From an uncultured Pseudomonadota bacterium (GTDB lineage: Bacteria; Myxococcota_A; UBA9042; CAIXZC01): DNA of 6,054 nt. The stretch lies in NCBI GenBank assembly GCA_937876385.1, contig CALFHQ010000724.1, positions 1-6,054 on the forward strand, in the 5' to 3' direction. Shown piece after piece: positions 1 through 5,817 of this stretch (its first letter is position 1; every line of letters starts with the position of its first letter). The position numbers and the translations under genes are program-made. The notes under the pieces are model-generated. The model was given only the letters and a program-made list of their open reading frames with translations. It was not told the DNA's origin and did no database searches.

Positions 1-332
1 CGGCGTCGAGCTTCCAGCCCAGACAGGATTCCTCCGTCGTCTGGATCAGCGAAATCGACCACCGTGGTCACCCCCCCTCGGATGGCCCCTCGAGTCCCCG
101 TTTCAAAGGCCTCCGAGAAGCGACCCCCTCCCATTGCAAGATGAAAATGGGTGTGCATGTCCACCAGCCCAGGGAGCACCATGAGTCCCTGGGCATCGAT
201 CTTTCCCTTGCTTGGAGCATCAGAGAGGTCGTCTTCAATGGCCTGGATTCGGTGACCTGAAATGCCGATGTCCACTCGCTTCGTGCCGTCCGGCAACACG
301 GCTTGACCATTTACGATGGTCCAGTCGAACAT
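1..332 (-). CDS. Dihydropyrimidinase/D-hydantoinase-type amidohydrolase, N-terminal part (cut by window edge)
   Basis: The first 110 residues of a metal-dependent cyclic amidohydrolase, running off the left edge. Enzymes of this family open the ring of dihydropyrimidines or hydantoins in the cytoplasm; the substrate here cannot be told. Seen: a small N-terminal beta-sandwich start (FDWTIVNGQAVLPDG, residues 2-16), then KIDAQGLMVLPGLVDMHTHF (44-63), which carries the metal-binding HxH pair H60/H62, then SEAFETGTRGAIRGGVTTVV (73-92) followed by DFADP. The FETGTRGA..GG.TT..DFA stretch matches the dihydropyrimidinase/hydantoinase branch better than imidazolonepropionase or bacterial dihydroorotase. 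The carboxylated lysine and other metal ligands would lie beyond the window. The ATG at 332-330 is preceded by GGAGG with a 5-nt spacer, and the frame is closed upstream by a TAG, so the start is well supported. There is no signal peptide. It lies 42 nt after the PLD-fold lipoprotein gene on the same strand, so co-transcription is likely. Allantoinase or a phenylhydantoinase remain possible. Confidence 0.87.
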   Translation of the reverse strand, partial: MFDWTIVNGQAVLPDGTKRVDIGISGHRIQAIEDDLSDAPSKGKIDAQGLMVLPGLVDMHTHFHLAMGGGRFSEAFETGTRGAIRGGVTTVVDFADPDDGGILSGLEARR

Positions 333-337
333 CTTCC

Positions 338-342
338 CCTCC
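338..342 (-). promoter_or_regulatory. Ribosome binding site of the amidohydrolase gene
   Basis: GGAGG followed by GGAAG and then the ATG at 332-330. The 5-nt spacer is close to ideal and fixes the start of a gene whose 3' end is not visible. A short GC-rich hairpin, GCCCC-AGG-GGGGC, lies just upstream on this strand (360-348). Confidence 0.75.
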
Positions 343-374
343 GCTTCGCCCCCCTGGGGCTTTCCACTTGCAGA

Positions 375-1634
375 CTATTTGGCCTCTTGTAGGCGGCTTT
401 GGAATTCCGCCTCGAATTGTTCCACAACGTCTGGATCATGAACCACTACCATGACCTCGTCGTTCTTTGCCGCTGCACTGTAAGACCAGTTCGTGGAGCC
501 GGTGACCACCAACCCGTGCTGTGTTCCCGGGTCGGCGATGAGTACTTTGTGGTGGAGTTTCTTGAATCCCCAATCCCCTTGCACGTTGGCCGGGAGCAGG
601 GTGGCCTGGGGGCACCAGTTGTGGAATTTCACGGAGTTCCAGTCGTCCGCTTGCTCTGCGTCATACAACCCCACCAGCTCAATCTCCCCGCATCGCTCTT
701 GAAGGGCATCCTTTATCTCCTCCAACGTGAAGGCGAAGATGCTGAAGTGGACGGCGTCCTGGGCTTCGTAGATTGCTTGTTCGAGCCGCTGGATGCTCTT
801 CCAGCTCGCCTCGTTGTCGTCGTAGGGCCCAAAGTAGACCTCCACGTCGTGACCGTTCACCTGGACGACCCCATCGTTGACCTGCGCCGTGTCGTGAAAC
901 TGGTGGTTTTGAAAGAAGGTATCGAATCGCCTCTGGAACAAGTCAGCCAGTTCGGGGGAATCGAAGACCAGGGTGTTGTTGGCGTTGGATTGAGCATCGT
1001 AGGTGCTGAAGTTGGCCGAAGAGACTAGCACCCAGCGCTCGTCCACGATGATGAACTTGCTGTGCATGAGGGCGTCATCGTCGTCGTCATGGACCACCGG
1101 AATCCCTGCCTGCGAAATGACCTTCATGGCCGGCTCTTCATTGGGATCAGCATAGCTGTCGTCCACCACGACCCGGCTTGAGACCTGCCTGTTCTTGCAT
1201 GAGACCAGGGCATCACTCACCGAAAAGTCCTGCAACTCCATGACGCACACGTCCACCCGGTTCTGGGCCTTCCCCAACAACTGGGAGATAAGCTCGCCCC
1301 CGTCTACGTTGGCGCAAGCACAGGCCTCGCTGGGGGTGCATCCTTTGGTGAAGAAGGTTCCAACGGCGCTGTCTCCCACTGCTTGCACACAGGGAGGGAT
1401 CTCGGAAGGCTTGACCCACGTCTCGAAGGTCTCCGGGGGCACATCTTCCCCGCTCTGGACGTCCGTTTCGGGTTGGATTGCGTCCGATTTCTGCCAACTG
1501 CCGATGTCCACCGGGTCCCATGCGTCATCAGAGGAATTGGGGGCACAACCCGGCATCGCACAGGCAATAACGGCCAGGGAAAAGACAAGAATCGGCACCC
1601 GCCGTGCCAAAGGTTGGAGGGAAGAAAAAATCAC
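375..1634 (-). CDS. Exported lipoprotein with two HKD motifs, phospholipase D superfamily
   Basis: A 419-residue PLD-fold protein predicted to be secreted and lipid-anchored. Seen: an N-terminal RR, a hydrophobic segment (14-27) and a lipobox-like MPGC with C30 as the anchor; an acidic, probably disordered linker (about 31-80); then two PLD half-domains. Motif 1 is H191-x-K193-x4-D198 followed by SSAN (205-208), where the usual first Gly is Ser. Motif 2 is H361-x-K363-x4-D368 followed by the standard GSTNWS (379-384). Known for the family: the two histidines act together on a phosphodiester, which may be a phospholipid or a nucleic acid. GSTNWSYSAAAKNDE resembles the Nuc-like/PLD nuclease branch, but the substrate cannot be called. 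Eight cysteines after C30 (82, 99, 105, 107, 129, 146, 315, 341) suggest disulphides outside the cytoplasm. Five Asp (183-187) sit just before motif 1. The start is GTG at 1634-1632; the nearby upstream ATG leads straight to a stop. The gene starts 12 nt after the IPT lipoprotein stop, so the two are probably translationally coupled. Confidence 0.94.
   Translation of the reverse strand: MIFSSLQPLARRVPILVFSLAVIACAMPGCAPNSSDDAWDPVDIGSWQKSDAIQPETDVQSGEDVPPETFETWVKPSEIPPCVQAVGDSAVGTFFTKGCTPSEACACANVDGGELISQLLGKAQNRVDVCVMELQDFSVSDALVSCKNRQVSSRVVVDDSYADPNEEPAMKVISQAGIPVVHDDDDDALMHSKFIIVDERWVLVSSANFSTYDAQSNANNTLVFDSPELADLFQRRFDTFFQNHQFHDTAQVNDGVVQVNGHDVEVYFGPYDDNEASWKSIQRLEQAIYEAQDAVHFSIFAFTLEEIKDALQERCGEIELVGLYDAEQADDWNSVKFHNWCPQATLLPANVQGDWGFKKLHHKVLIADPGTQHGLVVTGSTNWSYSAAAKNDEVMVVVHDPDVVEQFEAEFQSRLQEAK
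489..554 (-). other. Second HKD motif of the PLD-fold lipoprotein
   Basis: Residues 361-382: HHKVLIAD followed by a loop and GSTN. H361, K363, D368, G379, S380 and N382 match the canonical HxKx4D...GSxN signature. With both halves intact, one polypeptide can form the complete active site. Confidence 0.92.
1011..1064 (-). other. First HKD motif of the PLD-fold lipoprotein
   Basis: Residues 191-208: HSKFIIVD, then six residues, then SSAN. H191, K193 and D198 are all present, so this half-site looks intact apart from Gly to Ser in the GSxN element. The preceding residues VVHDDDDDALM are unusually acidic. Confidence 0.9.
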
Positions 1635-1644
1635 CGGTGAACCA

Positions 1645-1648
1645 TCCT
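1645..1648 (-). promoter_or_regulatory. Weak ribosome binding site overlapping the upstream stop codon
   Basis: AGGA (1648-1645) overlaps the TAG stop (1649-1647) of the IPT lipoprotein gene and lies 10 nt before the GTG start of the PLD gene. The weak site, long spacer, GTG start and 12-nt gap suggest that PLD translation depends on ribosomes finishing the upstream gene. Confidence 0.5.
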
Positions 1649-4600
1649 ATTGGAAGTTTATCATGTTGTAGGACCAGCTGTGCCACAGGGACGAGCTCAA
1701 GTCCGTCAAGGTGAAGTTGTCAATGTCGAAGAGTGGAGCATAGGCGCTGTATATGCGCAAGCGCTTTTCCACGTTGCCCAGGGGGTCGGTTCCTGTCACC
1801 GCACGGAAATCGGGAAGCTGAAGGTGCGTAATGGCACCGTCCACGGTGAGTCGCCACAACGTCTTGCCCGTTTTCTCGGTGATGGAGATGGTGTGCAGGG
1901 TGACGTCGTCCCACTCCCCATCGAAGTCCCAGTCCAGGGTGAAGTTCTTCATGACGCCCAGGTGCTGAGGATTGTTGAACTGGTGGAAAGGGATGAACGG
2001 GGAGAGCATGAACGCCGGGGCACCCAGAAGCATCGAGGTCCCGTCCAGGGTCCGATGGAACCCACGCCCCAGCAGCGAATCGGGGGAAGGAACCTCGTCG
2101 AAATTGCCCCCTCCAAGCCAGCGAACCACTCGTCCGGTGCGGTCGAGAACCAGGAAGGTGTCCTCTTGCACGTCCCCAAACCCCACCACCCAGGTCGGAC
2201 TGGGAGGAGAGAGGTTGGTCCAGCCTCCCTTGTAGCGATACAGCGCTCCCCGACCGCCCAGGAGCAAGCCTCCGGCGCCGTCCGATTCCACCACGAAGAA
2301 GTCGTCGTTGGAAGGGCCAGTCTTGGGAATCCACGAGTCACCGTTGAAGCGCAGAAGCGCCCCCCGCATTCCCACCGCCCAGATATCATCTGCGGCACGG
2401 CCGTACACCGAGCGAAGTCGCTGGGAGACCTTCCACTCTTTCCATTCTCCATTCAACCGCATGACGATACGGTGCGCACCGACGGCTACTATGAGCCCGT
2501 CTTCCGCCCACACGTCGAGGAGGTCAGCATCGGTTACTCGCCCCTCAAGCGCCCAGGTGGAGCCGTCGTAAGTCAGCACCACACCGGAATCTCCCACAGC
2601 GACCAGTCTCCCCTCTCCGTCCAATGCAGCCACCGCATTGATGTTGTCGGTGGTAGGACTGGGGAAACGATAAAAAGCGCCATTCTTGTACTGAAATATG
2701 GCCCCCTCGTCACCCACGAACCAGTCGATTCCGTCTCCCGATGCGGCATCGTTGAGCCCCTGTAGCGGTGCTCCCTGGAGATCCTCGAATTGCACCCCGG
2801 CAAGGGTGGCAACGGCGCTGGCGTCCAATTCTCCGACGTCTCGGTAGAGCACCAGAGAGTAAGGGGTCAGCGTGCTGTCGTTGGTGTATGCTCCTCCGTA
2901 AAAGAGGAAGTGGGCGTCGTAGATATCCCCCGACAACTCTTTGGGAAGGTACTTCAGCAACACGTCTTCAGGCTCAAACCCGTCGTACTCACCCGGAAGC
3001 TGGAACATCCCGTCGGAACCCAGGTCCAGGAAGACGCTGATTTTGTATACACCCCCATATTCATCGAACGAAGGAGGGTCGTCGAGGCGCAAGCGCAACT
3101 CCCTGGTCAGGGGGATGTCCAGGGTGATGTCCTGGTTGGTCAAGTCGGCATCGGGTGCGACGTTGATGTGGCGCTTCACCCCCATTGCCGTGGGATGGAA
3201 CTCTCCGGTATCGAGATCCTCCCATCCACCCAAGCACACCACCGCAACCTCCCCAAGCCGGGAATCCAACTGGTAGGTGTAGGTCGAATCGATGATCTGT
3301 CCTTGAGTCGTGGAAAACGGAGACATGTAGAACGATGTCTTTGATACCTCGCAGTGGGCCATTCGCTTGCCCAGCGCTGGAACACAGAAATCTCCGTCGC
3401 TCCCCACCGGGGCACAGACATATCCTTCCGGGCACTCGCTCTGGGAGATGGTGCACTGGGAGGTGCAGTATTTGCCCGACTTTCCGAGGGTCAGGCAGCG
3501 GCCTGAACCCCCACAGTCGGAGTCATCAAGGCACGAGAGGCACAGCCCCGTAGCATGGGGCTCCTTGTTCTTGCATTCCCCGGGGGGAACCACCACGTAT
3601 TTGGCCAGCCCCACCACCTTCCCTTCGAGGGTTCCCGGAGGCAACGGCTCGGTGGGAGTCCCTCCCTCGCCCGAAGACGGGTTCCTGGGAATGAGGTACA
3701 CTGTGGCATTCTCTGCATTGAAGTGAACAATGCTGGACGCATCGTGTGCCGGCTTTGTAACGTGCAGGTCCACAGGCCCTTCAAGTCTCTTTCCTGAAAG
3801 GGTCACCATCCCCATGGAGTCGGTGACGCCCCGGTAGGGGGTGGTCGGGTCGGCCCCCAACATGGCTACCGCCCCCTCAATGGGCTTCCAACTGGTTCCG
3901 TCCATGACCGTCACGTTCACCGAACCGTCTATGGCGGCGCCCCACGTTCCGCCGTAGTCGGCGCTGGGGTCGAAGTACGTATAGGCGTTGTCCAACTGTG
4001 CTGGACCGTTTGGAGTGGCGGTGAGGACTCGATAGGTTCCCACCGGATTGGGGGGAGTCTTGGCCCAGATGAGCCCGTAGTTGCGGACGTCGGTGTCGGA
4101 AGCAAGCCCAGGTCCAACGTACAAATCCGTGCCCAGGTGGAAACCCGCTCCGATGACTTCCACGAAGGTGCCTCCGGAACGAGCGCCGTAATTCGGTGTG
4201 ATGGCGTAAACCGCCGGTTCCTTTACTGTGAACAAGAAGGCGTTCTTCAAAAGAGCCTGGCCATCAGGAGAGACCACTGTGACCGTCGCCGTTCCCGGAG
4301 AGCCGGGGGGTGTGGTCGCCTTCAACTCAGTAGAACTCACCCACTCGACCTGGCCGGCAGGAAGGGGCCCCACCAGGATCTGGACGTCCTCTGGGAAATC
4401 ACTCCCCGTGATGGTGATGCTCGTTCCCCCTTCAGACGGTCCACTGGTGGGCCGCACCTCATCCACCGCCATGCCGACAACGTATCGATAGGCGTTGGCT
4501 CGGGAGAAAACTCCATCCGCAGTAGAAACCGTGACGTCCACCGGTCCGGTCCCCGGTGGGACCTCCACGACGACGGCGCAGTTGTCAGGGAAGACTGCCA

Positions 4601-5693
4601 CTACCGAGGCGTCCTTCGAGCCGAAGGTCACCCCAGCGAGGTTCCCCTCGGTCACTCCACAGGCCACCACCGTGGCTTTGCCTCCCCCCTCTTCGGGGCC
4701 ACTGGAAGGGACCACTCCCTTCACGTCCCCACCCGCCGCTGCCGTATCGACGTAGAAGAAGCCCGGATCCATGGAGTCCCAACCCCACGTCCCGGTGACC
4801 GCAACGGCTACCGGTCCAGCGCCCCCAGGTGGGGTCACGATTTCCAAAGCGGTGCTGGACACTGAAAGGATTTCTCCCTGGGATTCACCAAACCAGACTT
4901 CTCGAACGGGAGTCAGCCACATTCCCCGAAGGGTGACGATGTCTCCCCCCTGTATCCGACCAGACGCCGGCTCCAGAAAGTCGAGCTCAGGTGCCACGGT
5001 GTACGTGAACCCATCACGGAGAATCGCTGTCCCGCCGATGTTGGTCACCATCACGTTGGTAGGACCGGCTTCGGTCCCCGGCGGGGTCACCGCCACCAAA
5101 GTTCGCTCGTCGATTATTTCGATGTTCAGCGCCAGGCGATATCCGATTACCAGCTTCGAGTCCTCTGTGAAGCCCGTTCCTCGAATAGTCACCGGAGTTC
5201 CCCCTCTTCGAATCCCCGAGGAGGGTTCGATGGAGGCTACGGACAAATCGGTGTAGAAGAGAAAACCGCCTGGCAACGTCCGAACCGTCCCTCCCGGCCA
5301 CCAGACACTCACATCGCTTCGGCCCAGGCGGTGAGCCGGAGTCTCCACTCGAAGCTTCTTGCTGTTTACGAAAAAGACATCCGGGGCTTCCTCGTCGTCG
5401 AAGTACACTTTGACGTTCTCAGAGAACCCCCAGCCCTCAATGAAGACAATCTCTCCCCCCGCCGGCAGCCCCTCTTCCGGGGACACCGAGTTGACCCCTC
5501 GGTCGGGAATCGGGGCGGTATCGCTGGAAACATCGCCGGCACTGTGGACATCTTCATCACCTTCCGCAAAACCTGTGAACAACTTGCCCGCCTGGGGGAT
5601 CGTTCGTCCGGCGGTGGGATCGAAGTTGCACCCCCCCATCCATAGGAGAATCGGGGTCAGCAAGGCGAGGAGAAAACGGGTGTTCGGGCGCAT
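1647..5693 (-). CDS. Large multidomain surface lipoprotein: six IPT/TIG domains, regulatory-like domain, Cys-rich segment, beta-propeller
   Basis: A 1348-residue exported lipoprotein of unknown function. Seen in order: signal peptide (1-21) with lipobox-like MGGC and anchor C22; acidic Ser/Asp linker (about 40-65); six IPT/TIG immunoglobulin-like domains (about 67-147, 151-232, 236-315, 324-405, 409-490, 494-574), each opening with P-x-x-G-x-x-x-GG and most containing TPPG; a carboxypeptidase-regulatory-like beta-sandwich (about 590-668, with PIEGAVAMLG and GVTDSMGMVTLSG); a Cys-rich segment (707-781); a beta-rich region (about 782-980); seven propeller-type repeats (about 987-1232); and a C-terminal beta-rich domain (1240-1348) with the acidic loop DWDFDGEWDD. 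There is no transmembrane segment after the signal and no recognised sorting tail. IPT and propeller domains usually bind proteins or glycans, so an adhesin, sensor or scaffold role is inferred; no catalytic motif was seen. The ATG at 5693-5691 follows GGAGGT and a near-consensus promoter. It is the first gene of a probable operon with the PLD lipoprotein. Confidence 0.95.
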   Translation of the reverse strand: MRPNTRFLLALLTPILLWMGGCNFDPTAGRTIPQAGKLFTGFAEGDEDVHSAGDVSSDTAPIPDRGVNSVSPEEGLPAGGEIVFIEGWGFSENVKVYFDDEEAPDVFFVNSKKLRVETPAHRLGRSDVSVWWPGGTVRTLPGGFLFYTDLSVASIEPSSGIRRGGTPVTIRGTGFTEDSKLVIGYRLALNIEIIDERTLVAVTPPGTEAGPTNVMVTNIGGTAILRDGFTYTVAPELDFLEPASGRIQGGDIVTLRGMWLTPVREVWFGESQGEILSVSSTALEIVTPPGGAGPVAVAVTGTWGWDSMDPGFFYVDTAAAGGDVKGVVPSSGPEEGGGKATVVACGVTEGNLAGVTFGSKDASVVAVFPDNCAVVVEVPPGTGPVDVTVSTADGVFSRANAYRYVVGMAVDEVRPTSGPSEGGTSITITGSDFPEDVQILVGPLPAGQVEWVSSTELKATTPPGSPGTATVTVVSPDGQALLKNAFLFTVKEPAVYAITPNYGARSGGTFVEVIGAGFHLGTDLYVGPGLASDTDVRNYGLIWAKTPPNPVGTYRVLTATPNGPAQLDNAYTYFDPSADYGGTWGAAIDGSVNVTVMDGTSWKPIEGAVAMLGADPTTPYRGVTDSMGMVTLSGKRLEGPVDLHVTKPAHDASSIVHFNAENATVYLIPRNPSSGEGGTPTEPLPPGTLEGKVVGLAKYVVVPPGECKNKEPHATGLCLSCLDDSDCGGSGRCLTLGKSGKYCTSQCTISQSECPEGYVCAPVGSDGDFCVPALGKRMAHCEVSKTSFYMSPFSTTQGQIIDSTYTYQLDSRLGEVAVVCLGGWEDLDTGEFHPTAMGVKRHINVAPDADLTNQDITLDIPLTRELRLRLDDPPSFDEYGGVYKISVFLDLGSDGMFQLPGEYDGFEPEDVLLKYLPKELSGDIYDAHFLFYGGAYTNDSTLTPYSLVLYRDVGELDASAVATLAGVQFEDLQGAPLQGLNDAASGDGIDWFVGDEGAIFQYKNGAFYRFPSPTTDNINAVAALDGEGRLVAVGDSGVVLTYDGSTWALEGRVTDADLLDVWAEDGLIVAVGAHRIVMRLNGEWKEWKVSQRLRSVYGRAADDIWAVGMRGALLRFNGDSWIPKTGPSNDDFFVVESDGAGGLLLGGRGALYRYKGGWTNLSPPSPTWVVGFGDVQEDTFLVLDRTGRVVRWLGGGNFDEVPSPDSLLGRGFHRTLDGTSMLLGAPAFMLSPFIPFHQFNNPQHLGVMKNFTLDWDFDGEWDDVTLHTISITEKTGKTLWRLTVDGAITHLQLPDFRAVTGTDPLGNVEKRLRIYSAYAPLFDIDNFTLTDLSSSLWHSWSYNMINFQ
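1998..2735 (-). repeat. Seven beta-propeller-type repeats (protein-level)
   Basis: Residues about 987-1232. The repeat core, of the form 'hhAVG..G.hhRF.G..W', recurs with its key Gly or equivalent at 994, 1034, 1072, 1108, 1146, 1184 (Asp) and 1224, a period of 36-40 residues. Examples are WFVGDEGAIFQYKNGAF, VAVGDSGVVLTYDGSTW, IWAVGMRGALLRFNGDSW and LLLGGRGALYRYKGGW. The last two copies are the most degenerate. Seven copies at this period fit a closed seven-bladed propeller. Confidence 0.72.
3351..3575 (-). other. Cysteine-rich segment within the IPT lipoprotein
   Basis: Residues 707-781 contain eleven cysteines (707, 718, 721, 727, 733, 743, 747, 754, 760, 770, 781), with the core CLDDSDCGGSGRC, then YCTSQC and CPEGYVC. 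The spacing resembles short disulphide-rich modules seen in secreted proteins of Myxococcota and relatives, loosely like EGF or Dickkopf Cys-rich regions. The number is odd; C820 could supply a partner. A small disulphide knot is inferred. Confidence 0.75.
3690..3926 (-). other. Carboxypeptidase-regulatory-like beta-sandwich domain
   Basis: Residues about 590-668. The pattern of a strand (SVNVTVMDG), PIEGAVAMLG, GVTDSMGMVTLSG, then a strand entering KPAHDASSIVHF is the usual layout of this prealbumin-like fold. It commonly serves as a structural spacer in surface proteins. It divides the IPT array from the Cys-rich segment. Confidence 0.7.
3969..5498 (-). repeat. Array of six IPT/TIG domain repeats (protein-level)
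   Basis: Residues about 66-575 hold six tandem domains of about 80-85 residues. Their first strands align: PEEGLPAGGEIVFIEGWGF, PSSGIRRGGTPVTIRGTGF, PASGRIQGGDIVTLRGMWL, PSSGPEEGGGKATVVACGV, PTSGPSEGGTSITITGSDF and PNYGARSGGTFVEVIGAGF. The copies are well diverged, so this is old duplication rather than a recent DNA repeat. The fourth copy alone has two cysteines (C345, C372), which could form an intradomain disulphide. Confidence 0.92.
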
Positions 5694-5702
5694 CAGGCAA
5701 TT

Positions 5703-5708
5703 ACCTCC
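5703..5708 (-). promoter_or_regulatory. Ribosome binding site of the IPT lipoprotein gene
   Basis: GGAGGT lies 9 nt before the ATG at 5693-5691. It is a strong match to the anti-Shine-Dalgarno sequence and supports this start, which is also the one that gives a proper lipoprotein signal peptide. Confidence 0.85.
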
Positions 5709-5716
5709 AGGGGAGT

Positions 5717-5745
5717 ATTCTAGAGAGAGTCGTCTCCCTTTTCAA
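5717..5745 (-). promoter_or_regulatory. Sigma70-type promoter for the lipoprotein operon
   Basis: On the minus strand, TTGAAA (5745-5740) is followed by exactly 17 nt and TAGAAT (5722-5717). Each hexamer differs from the consensus at one position. Transcription would begin near 5710, giving a leader of under 20 nt that starts almost at the ribosome binding site. The promoter lies in the 124-nt gap after the upstream gene, so the IPT lipoprotein gene can start its own transcription unit. No rho-independent terminator was seen in the gap. Confidence 0.65.
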
Positions 5746-5817
5746 CGTCGCATGGCGATTCCCGCGCCAGAACCTCGCAAAAGACGTGCCATGGCCCCAT
5801 CTCAGGGTTGGATTTTC

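Noticed and set aside
348..360. GC-rich hairpin GCCCC-AGG-GGGGC between the PLD gene and the amidohydrolase gene as a terminator
   Set aside because: The stem is only 5 bp with a 3-nt loop and no T-tract follows on the minus strand, so it does not look like a rho-independent terminator.
399..1028. A 209-codon open frame on the plus strand
   Set aside because: It is antisense to the PLD gene, whose two HKD motifs and signal peptide establish the true strand.
375..1634. Cardiolipin synthase identity for the PLD-fold protein
   Set aside because: Cardiolipin synthases have N-terminal membrane helices and act at the inner membrane. This protein has a lipoprotein signal, an acidic linker and several extra cysteines, pointing to an exported protein.
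1632..1643. ATG at 1645-1643 as the start of the PLD gene
   Set aside because: That ATG reads into a TGA after four codons in its own frame; the GTG at 1634-1632 opens the frame that encodes the signal peptide.
1650..2765. A 371-codon open frame on the plus strand
   Set aside because: It lies wholly antisense to the propeller half of the lipoprotein. Its translation is rich in Arg, His, Val and Gly with no recognisable motif, as expected opposite a GC-rich gene.
4137..4865. A 242-codon open frame on the plus strand
   Set aside because: It is antisense to the IPT array, has no recognisable motif and has a composition typical of a shadow frame.
5788..5795. Palindrome GCCATGGC in the intergenic gap
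   Set aside because: It is only 8 bp, is expected by chance in GC-rich DNA, and has no T-tract or second copy nearby.
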